Origin: Thysanoteuthis rhombus
Lineage: Eukaryota; Mollusca; Cephalopoda; Oegopsida; Thysanoteuthidae
Direction of reading: 5' to 3'
DNA length: 64,000 bases
NCBI GenBank assembly: GCA_963457665.1
Contig: OY735207.1
Location: 43,761,614-43,825,613, forward strand
The notes under the pieces were generated by a model. It saw only the letters and a program-made list of their open reading frames with translations, did no database searches and was not told the origin of the DNA. Shown here piece after piece: positions 53,226-64,000 of the stretch (within the stretch, counting starts at the first letter, position 1; each line of letters starts with the position of its first letter). The translations under genes and the position numbers were made by a program.

Positions 53226-54002
53226 AAGGGAGAGAAGAGGTAAATTGTACTCCATGTCTGTTCCAGGCACAAAATCAAGAAACGTATTTGCTGGGCTCTG
53301 AAACACATGCTTCACTGGAGTATTTGAGGGACTAATGCTCACTGCAACTCATCCAAGCTCCATAGCTATGCCCCTTGACTTTTAGTAAATGGCCCCTCAG
53401 TTTTGATACCAGCACTTTAGGCACAGTGTAATATTTGCTTAATTATTTTTAAATTCAATGTGCACCTTACATGCTGGCAAATACAGTATTTTCTGATAAA
53501 AATTTGTATTTGGTATTATGAAATTTTGAACCAATTATCCAAGTTCTATAGTTTTTATCAACAATATAATTTTTGTTCCAACCAAAAGGAAAATGGAGAG
53601 TTTTTCTTTACTTTTCTTCACTCAGGTAAATGAGACTTTTCATAATTCCTTCCTAACCAACAGTATTTCCAAGTTTTTAGATGACACCGAAGCAGTAAAG
53701 TGATTATTCACTCAAACAAACTCCAATTTACTATAAGGTAGAACATAAACTGATTCGAATCAATCCTTGAGTACCCCTAAACTAAAGAATTTGATAATTA
53801 TTGAAAGAATTTTTGAGGTATTTCATGTATAATCTCTGAATCAATAGGTTTTACACTCTTTATTATAATTCTGAATTAGATTTAATTTAATATTCATTAA
53901 CATCAAACAAGATTCTAAGCTGGTCTGTTCCATTATGTGATTTTTTTCAATGACTTAGGAGTTAGTATTATTGCTGTAAAATGTTGATACAAGTCAAGAA
54001 TT

Positions 54003-54190
54003 GTGGTCCCTCCTACAGAGCTAGTATAGTTTTATTTTTGCATCTCATACTCCAGTGACTGTGGCCCTGAATTATTGAACCCTAACAATGCTGACACTAC
54101 TGTTGTACCACGTTAGGGTTAGGTAATTCTGAACTACTCATTGGAGGTGCTAGAATAGTACAATACCACTAGCTCTTTACGCGGGACCGC
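54003..54190. mobile_element. foldback MITE, second copy
   Basis: The left end is GTGGTCCCTCCTACAGAGCT. The right end, reverse-complemented, is GCGGTCCCGCGTAAAGAGCT. Similarity between the arms continues inward almost to the centre (AATTATTGAACCCTAAC against AATTACCTAACCCTAAC), so the 188-bp element could fold into a near-complete hairpin. It shares TATTTTTGCATCTCATACT with the 8.2-kb copy. Confidence 0.75.
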
Positions 54191-54589
54191 ATTTACTTTT
54201 AGGGGCTGCAGAACTTGAGAAACAGACTGAAGAATGATACAAGTTAAGAAACCAGTCTCACAATTTAAAAACCACGATAATCATGAGGTCTTTCGTAGCT
54301 GGCTCAACCAGCTCAACTGGTAATATCCTAGTTCATTTGTTTTTAATTTATCTATTTTTCCCACCTAAACGGAGTGCTGAAGATTTTAAATCGTAGAAGA
54401 ACAATTATCTCACCAGCTACTGCAATCAATTTAGTGTTTTCAAATTACGACGAGAAAATAAAATCAAGAAATCGAATTTCGAAGGCCTCAGGCCCAACTA
54501 AAACGTTGGCTATCATCAATATTATTATTATAAATAATAATAATTTACTGGCTACTGCTGACACAAGGATTTCGAAGCTTGAAGCAGAA

Positions 54590-55260
54590 ATTTAGGGAAC
54601 CAGTTCATTCTCTCAATTTTACTGCAATTACCATGTGCTTTAAAATATTCTGGTCAAGTAACAACATGCCTCTTCGGAAAAAAATGTTCGTATGCATCAT
54701 CATGACACGAAGCCTAAGTGCAAGCAATAATGGCTAGCGATACCCATCATCTTCTTTTACCTCCTGCCAATCTCGACTCCCTGTCCATCCCCCAGCAATC
54801 ATTATCTCCCTCCCTATTCGTGTAACAAGTTCTGTTGGCTTCCCTGATACGTTTGCCGCACAGGGGCCTTCCCAAACGGACTGGGTGATCGATCGTGCTT
54901 CTGTAACTGACAGGCGACTTGTCATTGATCCAGTGTTTCGGTTATTACTTATACGCTGCTGATAAATATGATTAATGCCATCTTTTTGAGGTGGGCTGGG
55001 CTTTCATTTAGAGATTATTATACCATAAGATCCCGAGGAATGTCTTAAGGGAAACCGTCTCTGACCGTGGGGAACAAATCCGGCGATATCTAACTATCCC
55101 TTGAGTAGGATGGCATCGGATTCGAATTGTAATATTAAGCCATTTAGGCTGCGGAAACGCCATTAGCTTTTGAGTTGTTACGGTTTGCTGGGCGGGTTTA
55201 TTCTGTTGGAAGAGAATAATAGAATATCGTAATCATTTTTACGATCGATTGTTCGAGAGA
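54590..55260. other. CpG-richer intergenic patch
   Basis: Several CpG-bearing motifs (GATCGATCGTG, CCGGCGATAT, CGATCGATTG) and C-rich runs contrast with the AT-rich flanks. The minus strand is open for 63 codons at 54925-54734 without a recognisable family. It could be an unmethylated promoter or old coding debris. Confidence 0.3.
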
Positions 55261-55649
55261 ATGCATTCTCTTATTCGAGAATAGAGAAAGAATATAGAAT
55301 TAGAAATACCAGAACCAGTTTTTGTATTAAAGATTCCAGTTTGGCAAGTTTAAAACGTTTAGGCGATACTTCATTCAAGTTTGAATTTTTGTAAATTTTT
55401 TGTTTCTAAAAATAGAAAATGTGATATACTTATTTAGCATAAGAAAAAAAATGCTCATATTAGGTTTCTGTTCATGAAAAGCCTTTGAAAGTATTTAAGT
55501 TTTTTCAGGTAAATGTCCAAGCTTATGTTACTCTTCAAAGATTATAAATTGATCCAAAGAAGCACTGAATAGCCTGTTTATCCCAAGTTGGATTAATTAT
55601 TCCATATCAGATATTTAAAACCTAATTTATGTGTAGTATTGATTTTTTT

Positions 55650-55885
55650 CTTTGCTTCGTACACCACTGATATAGCCTTATGCTAGACTAGGCCAAACTT
55701 AATAAATATCTACTTATATATTCCAGTATAAATAATATATAAGTCATTAGAAGTATTTTTGTTATCAATTTTGATTTGTTTTTTTATCAATATTGTAGCT
55801 TTTTATCACAGTTTTCAAGTTATTCGATATGAGCTTTGTGATAAAAAGCCACTATTATGATAGAGGAAAAACCAGTCAAAATAAA
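55650..55885 (+). repeat. SINE fragment
   Basis: This has ATAGCCTTATGCTAGACTAG (decayed CCTTGTGCCAGACTAAG) and the tail GTGATAAAAAGCCACTATTA with GAGGAAAAACCAGTCAAAAT. It shares its 3' part with the 7.5-kb and 20.5-kb SINEs. Confidence 0.5.
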
Positions 55886-56864
55886 TAATTATTATTTTAA
55901 TTCATTGGTTTAATTTTTGACCCTTCTTTTCTCCACATTGAAGTTAGTTATCTTATAGTCAGTCATCCACAGATATTAAATGTTTTTGACAATAACAAAA
56001 ATATACACAATAGTTTTAATTTCAGAGAAGGTTCCATATTAAATGTCCTTACTATGCACGCTTCAATTCAAATTGTATTTGTAGAAAGAAATTCTGGAAC
56101 GAAAGTTACTGAAGAAAAGTCACAATGTAGTGCTACCCTGAGCTACTTGAGTATCGTAACTGGAAGAAGATTCACAGGGAGAAAAGTCAGAGACCAAAAG
56201 TCGCAGAAAAAGTTCCTTTTGAGTAAAATACGTAATATTTTCATTCAATTTAGGCTGATTCAATAATTCAATTTTTCTTTGTTGTAAATTTGAATGAATG
56301 AAGGTTCCTTTGTAATTTTTGCAGTTGTCTTGTACCTCTGAGAGCGAGATTTACATTAGTTTGAAAGTTTTAGGAAAAACTTCTTTTTTTTTTTTTCATA
56401 AAGAGGATTATGTATGGCTGTGGATGCCAAAAAAAAGAAATGAAAATAAAATCAAGAAATAGACAAAAAGTTTCATTCAAATTTCTGAGAATATGGACTA
56501 CTGCTAAGTGCTATACAATTTTTTTTTTCAATTCAAAGAAATGTCAATTTGCTTTAGAAAAAATAATTATAAAAGGGGAAAGGAAATTGGAGAGGAGCCT
56601 CACCACCTTAGCTGATTGATGAACAGTAGATATCATGCATATTGCAAATCTTTCTTAAAGGCGTTGATGCTTTTTTGAACCAGGAATCAATTTTATTTTC
56701 TTTCAAATGAATATTGAATTATGAGCCTCACCAACCAATCACTGGGTACAGAATCTCAGTTCTTTGTTGAATGAATATACTCAGTAGCTCCCATGTCATG
56801 TGACATATGAGACAATGATTCTGTATCCATTTCTCAAACAACCCATGGAGACCCAGTTTTTGTT

Positions 56865-57110
56865 TGTATCAATTGTGGGTTTTTACGAGGCTATGGTGCT
56901 TGTCTGATCCCCAAGATGGACTGCCTTACGAGGCAGAGGATTTCAGACTGCCCGGCTATTTATTGATAGCTGGCGGGAGAAGTGGATTTATGCCTTTCCC
57001 AAGAGCATTAGTGTGAAGTGAACTCTAACTTTCCAAGCTGGAGTTTGAACTCAGTTTGTCAATTTCATTCTCCATGTCATTAACCATTAGGCCAGCCACA
57101 CCTGGTTTTA
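56865..57110 (-). repeat. tRNA-derived SINE, second family, best copy
   Basis: On the minus strand the element reads TGGCTGGCCTAATGGTTAAT (A box), then GAGTTCAAACTCCAGC (B box), the body (AAATCCACTTCTCCCGCC), CAGTCCATCTTGGGGATCAG and a 3' side with GTAAAAACCC. Confidence 0.7.
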
Positions 57111-59167
57111 TTCATTTTATTGCATAAACTTCGGGCAGTGCAAAAATAAAGAAAATAAACATTATCCTGAAGGAATTTGCTGCCAGTTGCTTTGTATGAT
57201 AATGAGGTAAATGGAGTCATTTTGATATTCACATTCACTTATTCACTCATTCTTATTCACTTAATCTTATTCTCTCATTCTTTCTCATTCATTCATTCTT
57301 CCTCTTGATTCTTCAACCAGTTTCTGATTACTGAAAAGAATATTTCTCAGAATAACTTTCATTCCCTTATTAGTGAATGGTTTATTACAGACTTTGCAAA
57401 CGCAACGCTGAACACTTGGAGTAAGCACAATTGTTTCATCCTAGTTGGAAATAGGAATTTACCATTTTGCACGTAACTTTGCACAGAAAAAACTTTCTTG
57501 CAATGGCATTCTAGAAAAAAATCTGTTCATTCAATTTTTTATTTCTCTTTTGTTTTGTTTTCCTAAACCATATTTTAGTACAAGACTGATATCAACAATG
57601 AAGATTTCTTTTAGAGCCTGTGATAACTGATAATGAATCACATTTATTTGGTGGTTAGAAAGAAACCACAGATTTCTTAAGAGCCTGGTCTCTGTTACAT
57701 CATGGAACAAAATTCAGAAGGGTGCAAGTTTGACTATGTCTCTCTGGCCTGCATATGTCAAAAGCTACCAAAGGAGAAATATATGAAAATGGCGGACAGT
57801 TAAATATTTCTATTTTGTTCTGTTCCTGTTCATCTTCGGACAACCTTTAGTACCTGTTGGACTCCCTCAGTCATGAAAGAAGTTACAGCAGACTAAAACT
57901 GAAGTCTACTTAGTTATATACATTTGTAAGTAATTGTAACGTACGTATGTATGCTTACAGTGATAGCAGCAGTAAGAAAACTAATCTTACATGAAATAAA
58001 CTTCTTCCTGAAATAAGTCTATTCATATCCAGGCTTTTGGTTTGAAAATATTGCTCTTGCTATCAGGAATAAGATATGATGTACAAAACAGTTGGTTTAC
58101 AAAGTATAAATGAATTTTCATTTCAGCAATCAGAAAAGTTATCTGTTAAAAAGGTGATAAGTAAGTTAACACACGGTTCGTGTTGTCTCTTTGGGCACAA
58201 GTCACTGACTGAAGATTAAGCTATCATGAGTGAGTTGTATATGTTCATCTGAAGACAATCTGGTATTGAATGTTTTCATGTGGATTTGAATAAATATGCA
58301 TTGGTTCGGAAAGCTCTCAAAGAAGGACTTTGAACAGTGCTGGATCAGCTATGTAGCAGAAAAATCAAATGCTACTTGCCCAGCAATACCAGGGAACCTA
58401 TGCTAAATGCTTGCAAGCTATCAATTCCGATTCACTGATTCTGCACTTGCTCATTGTGCAATACAGCCTTCAACTTATATGAACAACTGAGTGTTTAAGG
58501 TTAGTGATTATCTCCTTTAATTGGGGTTATTATTTTTACACAGTAATCAATGAGAGAGTGGAATCTATAAATACAGAGGTATTTAAAACTGACATCATAA
58601 CCACTGCGCAAAGATCAAAAAGTAAACAAAATAATACTGAATCTGATACGCCAGATACATTGTCGTATTATATGGCCATATAGTTAATGAAAAAAAAATC
58701 ATTTTGCCAGTAAATGATTATTTTAATATTCACACATATTTTCTTAATTCGGGGTCCCTTTATAACTTAAGGCCCTGCACAGGCTTAATCCAGCCCTGAC
58801 AGACTTTCTCTGTTGATTGGATAGTCATATCACTTTTAATTGGTTAGAAGAGATGATTTTGAAATTCAAATTTTCTAGTGTCGTTTTCTTTTTTTAAAAA
58901 CTGATTTGTACTTGTAATAAAAATAGCATAAAACTCTGTATCACACAACCATATTCATCCATTCATTCATTCAATACTGTATAAGTTTTATAGACTACAA
59001 AAGTATAAAGCAATTTTCTTTCTTGAATTCAATTTATAGCAGCGATTCTCATGTGGAGAAATTCTAGCCCTGAGAGGAATTGAGAAGAAATTTCAGTCTG
59101 AGGAAAAAGGAATGTATATTGAGATTAAAATAGCAAAAAATAACTTGATGACAATTTTAGAATGGGT

Positions 59168-59235
59168 GAGGAATGGAAGAAACCTCGGATCACAAGGGGA
59201 GGAATGTGACCTGGGATTCTAAGGGAATATCCATC
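59168..59235 (+). repeat. short interspersed repeat (pair with 25075)
   Basis: This is the second copy of the element at 25075-25150, with about one mismatch every 6-8 bases by eye. Confidence 0.5.
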
Positions 59236-59649
59236 GCTGATCTGAAAATTAAGAATAGCTAACAGAACTCTATGCTCTCAGTCTTGTGCTAAAGATAATT
59301 TCTAACCATTTATGTCATTGATACTTTTACAAGCTTGGATTGATTAAATCCAGTAACCGATTGAATTCTCTCCAATAGGCTATTATATGAACTAAACATG
59401 TGTCTCAAGTCTTGAAGTTCTTAGATGAAACATTAGTATTTTTATAAGTTTTTTCTTTCATCTTTATTTTTGTCGCTTTTTATTGGTATGCTTAGCTTGT
59501 TTTTACATTCTTCAACCATTGAACAAACAGCATGGATGTTGGAGAGAGTGAGCTTCAGATGAGATAGTAATAAGATGAAAGGAAAACTAGTAAAAAAAAA
59601 TGAATAATTGACTGATCAGTCAGAGATTAGTTGTTTTTATCTTATTCAT

Positions 59650-59662
<13 letters not shown>

Positions 59663-59736
<74 letters not shown>

Positions 59737-59742
59737 TAGATA
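59663..59742. repeat. compound (TA)n(GA)n microsatellite
   Basis: About 20 TA units run directly into about 15 GA units, then GATA units. Confidence 0.95.
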
Positions 59743-60229
59743 TGTGTGTGGGTGGGGGTGTGCCTGTGTGCAGAGGAAGTAGCTTATTGTGACCATTTTG
59801 AGATAGGGTCTTTCAGTCAGTGGTGGTGCCTGCATTTAGTACCATTTTCAGGCAATGTTTAGCCAGAAAATATGAGAATGGGCAAAATCTTAATTCAAGT
59901 AACAATGCCACATAAAGATTAAAATTAGTGAGTCTGGACAATACTGTTGGTAGCCCGGGCAATGTCCAGGCTTTCCCTGGCCTAGTACCGCCTGTACCTC
60001 TAGATATCATAGAGTAAAGAGTACATGGAGGAAGTCATTTTGAATAAATTGTTTGGGACCGACTGATTTTGATAACGATAACCGTTTGATAACATTATCA
60101 CTGATTATAATAATCGGCTTCCACTGTTCTATATGAATTTCAAAGAAAGACAGAGCAGTCTTGTGTTGAAGACTATTCCGTTATTCCGTTAATAGAAAAA
60201 TCCTGGGATAAAACGAACGCATAGCACTG

Positions 60230-60330
60230 GAACCGCCTGCACTGACGTCACTGGTCACGTGGCCGGGGCGGGTGCAGCAATAATTGACGCCCGCCATTTT
60301 GACGAAGAGTGACAGCCGTCTGTATGCGAG
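60230..60330 (+). promoter_or_regulatory. CpG-rich promoter with probable first exon of an off-window gene
   Basis: Within 90 bp there are a CRE (TGACGTCA, 60243-60250), an E-box (CACGTG, 60256-60261), a GC box (GGGGCGGG, 60265-60272) and a YY1-like CCGCCATTTTG at 60291-60301. CpG density is far above the surroundings. A strong donor GAG|GTGAGC follows at 60331. The exon is probably non-coding, though an ATG at 60324 would give ATG CGA G before the splice. No coding exon was recognised from here to 64000, so the gene body probably lies to the right of the window. Confidence 0.6.
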
Positions 60331-60942
60331 GTGAGCCTCCAATTAGATTTGCCTACCGTGTGTGTCTCTCTTTAACAGCAGCTTGCTTTGCCCCCGAATT
60401 ACTTTAGACAACAACGAACGATAGTACGGCCGTTCGTTTTTGTCTAATTCTCATCTCTGTGTGCGATCTTTGTTTTTGTTTTTTTTTTGTTTTTTTATTA
60501 AGTCTTCGTTTGTTTTCATTTATTTATTTATCTACATGTTCATTCACAATTTGGTGGGTCTGTTGTTTTTTGATAGCATGGCTGCCGGTCGGTAATCGAC
60601 ACGTGTGTGGCTAGAGACCTTCTTTAAAAAGAAAAATCCTTAAAGAAAATATATGCCCCCTCCTCTATCGACGCACGCACAACCTCTTTTTAGGCTTAAC
60701 CTAAACCATAACACTTGAGCTAGGCCTTCTTACATAGCAGCTAGGGGTACGCGATATTTTCAAATTATCCCCACCCCGTAAAAACTGCTATCATCATCTA
60801 CAATACTAATTGGGTTATTATTATTAATTGTTTACTACTGTGAATTTAAAAAAAAATATTATTATTGAATAACTGTCATCGTAATCGACACACTTTACTT
60901 ATTAAGTGTCTTTTAGAAAATAGTTCTGACTATCTTTTTATA

Positions 60943-60966
60943 TAATATATATATATATATATATAT
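60943..60966. repeat. (TA)n microsatellite
   Basis: This is a short TA run downstream of the 60.3-kb splice donor. Confidence 0.9.
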
Positions 60967-61340
60967 TAACCTCAATATTTCTTAATATGAAATCCAAACT
61001 ACTTTGAAAGGTTATATATCTTCAACTGTAGCTCTTGAGTTATATCACTTGAAGATGATGAATACTAGTGACAACCGATTGAAACTAGATCTTTACGAAA
61101 CTGGAGAACCAAAAGTTTTGTTTTGTTGGTACTAACAACAACAGTTTTGTTTTTTCACTTTGCACAAGATTTAAATTTTGTCTTCTGTAACCGAATTCCT
61201 TTGATTTTTACCTGCTTCTCTTGGGGTTGATTTAAAAAAATTTTTTCCATTTCTGCAAGATCTTTTAAAAAATTTTTTAAAATCCCATCTTCTGATATTA
61301 GTTGTTTCAACTAGTTTTTTTTTATCGTCAAATCTTCAAC

Positions 61341-61342
<2 letters not shown>

Positions 61343-61377
<35 letters not shown>
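61343..61377. repeat. (TA)n microsatellite
   Basis: This is a pure TA tract of about 17 units in the presumed first intron of the off-window gene. Confidence 0.95.
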
Positions 61378-61380
<3 letters not shown>

Positions 61381-64000
61381 GTCACTTGTGTTCCTTTAGT
61401 ACCTTTTTTCCTTTTATTTTTTTATTTTTTTGAAAGGAAAATTTCCTCATGCACGCGAGTGAAGAAAGTACACAAGAAAACAAGTACCTTCTTGCTGTTC
61501 TTATGTGTATCTTGACTTGACCTCTAACTTGATTACTTTTTACCAAAAACCAATTTTAAATAAGTCGGAATTTAATTTCTTTCTTTCTACAAAAATTACA
61601 CCCTTTTTTTCTTTTTCTCCCCGTAGTCTTCAATTTGATTATTTTTTTAAAAAAATTGATCAGGTGCGATCCAAAAGCTGAAACGAAAAAAATGTGTCAA
61701 ACCGTTTCGATTTAAAATCCTCTAAGATCTCCTTTACACTTGTTTCAAAATATTTAAAATAACCGTTCTTTATTTTTCCTTTCGTAAATCATTTGAATGT
61801 TTTAAGAATAAATTTGATTTAAATCAAAAGTGAGAGTTCAATTTTGTTTACAACAATTCTTTGTTTATACCACTTTCACTGTACAAACATGCGTGGTCGT
61901 TCGTTTATAATGCTCGAGAATGTGTTACATATATTTATATGCATATCACATTACGCACACATACATATGAATATATAGATGTGTGTGCGTGTGTGTTTAA
62001 CACAGAAAGTCCCTCCTTCCTTGGGTAACTGGCAGATTGACATGTACTGGGCGGTTGGGCAACCTTCTCGTCGTCTACAAGCAACCCTTGACTCGCCCTC
62101 CCCAAAAGTCTAGACTTAGGTGTATATAGGTAAATTCTTTTAAACCTGTTTGTTAGTCGATTAAAAAAAAAATAATACTTCGTTAATTTTTTTTATTTTT
62201 TTTCTGCAGTATTTACATACCATTTTTTATTTTTTGTTAAATCAAAATACCTGATGACGTCTTCGATGTATAAACATTTTTTTTCATCAGTAATGCCTTC
62301 ACTTAGATGCTTTACTTGAACAAAAAGCATTTTTCCGCAGAAGCCAACTTAGACCCCATCACTATTTACTTGTCAGTGAAGATCGTTCAATGGCATTTAA
62401 ATTCTTGTTGGAATGAATTATGAAATTAACCGTTTTTTGTTGTTTTTTTCAACTTGAGATAACAAAGTTCTATTTTAATTTCTTTCTCTGAAAACTACGA
62501 TTTGAATTCTAATCATCGCTGCATAAAAATAATTTACTTCTAGTCTTGTGTTATTGTATTGACTTCATTCTCGTCGGAAACGAGTATTTCATTTAGTTGT
62601 TATTCCCACCTATTCGGTATGAAATAAATCGAAATTCTTTGAAAATTGTGCGAAGTCAACAGTTGCAACTGTAACCACTGAAAAACAAAAGAAATAAACT
62701 ATCCTCCTTATCGTAACTTGTACTGAAGACAAGTCGGGAACAGATTTAAGGCGATTTGGGTTTATATGCTTTTTTGTTCTGCTTGATTTTCATAACGTAG
62801 ACCAGAAATGTCAACGTATATTATTTACGATTTAAGATGAGATGTAGAAAAAAGAATCACTAGTTTAAATTGTCAAAGAAAAATCTTTTATTGAATAGGA
62901 TATCGACTTGATAGTTGGAGATGAGATCAAATAAAAAGTCGATGACACTAGTTGAATTCATAAATCTAAATTTGTCATGTATTGGCTCTTAAAAGAAATG
63001 GCTCTGTCGTCGCCGTCGTCATTATATTTTAATATGACCTTTCTTCTTCTTCGTAACATTCAACACGTAACCAACATAATAACATCGTCTCTGCCTTCTC
63101 TTCTTTAGACATCCAATGCTCGGCGTAGCGAAATTTATTTCTTATCTTTCCTTCTCGTGTCTAAAATCTGAACGAAAACTTATGCCTAGCTTACCGAATA
63201 ATTAGTTTTTGCATTGCAAGTTTAAAAGTAGAAATACAAAGAAAGAAAAAAAACAACTTTATGATGAAAAATTATTTTTATTTCATAGCTTTGTTTTGGA
63301 ACTAAACGCACGGCATTACCAACTGTATTTGGTTTTCTTCGCCCTCGAAATATTATTAGCTTCAGTGTCTTGTGACGAAACAAGTCTATTTGTTAATATT
63401 AAAGATTTGAAAGAAAAATTAACATCTTTTTAGTTCGGAAATATCATTTTAATGACAATTATTACTGCTACTTGATTCCTGCTGCTGCTAGACATCTCTC
63501 GTTTCCTGCAATTACCTATTCACACACCATCATCACTTGTAACTTTTGAAAAAAGCCGTTCACGTATTTCCCTTCTTATTAAAGGGAAGTCATTGGAACC
63601 ATAAAGAATCTTACAAGTTTACTCGGCCTATTTCCAGTTCAGTGTTTTAAAACTTTGAGATGCATCCGTTATTTCTTTGAATATATGTGGAGCCTGTGAA
63701 AAATTAAAATATAAATTTCACTTTGTGTCAATTTCTGTAAGTTTTGGAGGTGGAAGGTCGGCAAATTTCATTACCGAAGCAAACTACTCGAAACAATCAT
63801 TTACTCTCTTTAATAGGCGATTTTAACGTTTTGAAGTCAAATGTTGAAACCTGCTTCTTCGGTTATTTACTAAGCTCAATTTGGTCTGGCATGAAGTCAC
63901 AATATTGGGGTACACAGACGAGCATGCTAACCATTGTGCTAAAATTGGCTTGCACGTGTCCCTTCAAGTAAAAAGATTCTCTTATTAACTTTGATCTTTG

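Larger units (their letters stand above)
55890..60200. other. intergenic stretch before the 60.2-kb promoter
   Basis: The only recognisable items are the SINE at 56.87-57.11 kb, an MITE-like end at about 58783, the short repeat at 59.17 kb and the TA/GA tract. No exon was seen. Confidence 0.4.
60331..64000 (+). other. presumed first intron of the off-window gene
   Basis: No coding exon was recognised after the donor at 60331. The stretch is AT-rich with TA tracts. A slightly CpG-richer zone lies around 63000-63130 (GTCGTCGCCGTCGTC). Several short open frames near 63.2-63.97 kb match nothing I know. Confidence 0.35.

Noticed and set aside
63209-63971. Two 74-75 codon frames in the last kilobase
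   Set aside because: No recognisable domain and no supporting splice sites were seen. They could be exons of the off-window gene, but I cannot support that.

Overview
The window looks like AT-rich, repeat-laden invertebrate nuclear DNA. Exons are short and mostly far apart, GT-AG introns run up to 8 kb, and there are many (TA)n, (TTA)n and (CA)n runs. tRNA-derived SINEs and decayed RTE-type LINE and mariner copies are scattered throughout. This repeat mix, including a recurring SINE block built around the motif CTTGTGCCAGA, suggests a mollusc and most probably a coleoid cephalopod such as an octopus. That placement is an inference from repeat style. No tRNA, rRNA, CRISPR array or bacterial-type operon was seen.

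Three protein-coding genes can be rebuilt exon by exon. Two are head-to-tail paralogues of the mitochondrial phosphatase PTPMT1 on the minus strand: copy A (coding 427-8076) and copy B (coding 20812-24440). Each has four coding exons of 159, 81, 192 and 132 nt, encodes 187 aa and keeps an intact HCKAGRTR active site. By hand count the two proteins are about 65% identical. The third gene is ETFB, the electron-transfer flavoprotein beta subunit, on the plus strand. It has six coding exons (32481-46314, 256 aa), an 8-kb first intron, a pair of TGACGTCA sites just upstream, and a probable extra intron in its 3' UTR. Every coding intron in the three genes is phase 0. All three products should act in mitochondria: PTPMT1 in cardiolipin precursor synthesis at the inner membrane, and ETFB in passing electrons from matrix dehydrogenases to the quinone pool.

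Layout: 0-8 kb is PTPMT1-A, with introns full of LINE/SINE debris. 8-20 kb is repeat-rich, with a foldback MITE, a SINE array, TA microsatellites and LINE fragments. 20-24.5 kb is PTPMT1-B. 24.5-27.3 kb holds SINEs, a LINE 3' end and two CpG-richer patches that might include the PTPMT1-B promoter. 27.3-32.4 kb has no recognisable gene. 32.4-47.6 kb is ETFB. 47.6-60.2 kb is intergenic, with MITEs, a collapsed mariner and SINEs. At 60.2-60.33 kb there is a compact promoter-like block (CRE, E-box, GC box, YY1-like site) followed by a strong splice donor. This is probably the start of a plus-strand gene whose body lies beyond the window.

The most noteworthy points are the old PTPMT1 tandem duplication with fully conserved exon architecture and a shared 5'-UTR intron, the ETFB 3'-UTR intron starting 6 nt after the stop, the orphan promoter at 60.2 kb, a foldback MITE family, and an unrecognised open frame of about 172 codons inside ETFB intron 1. 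I found no convincing new multi-gene system.
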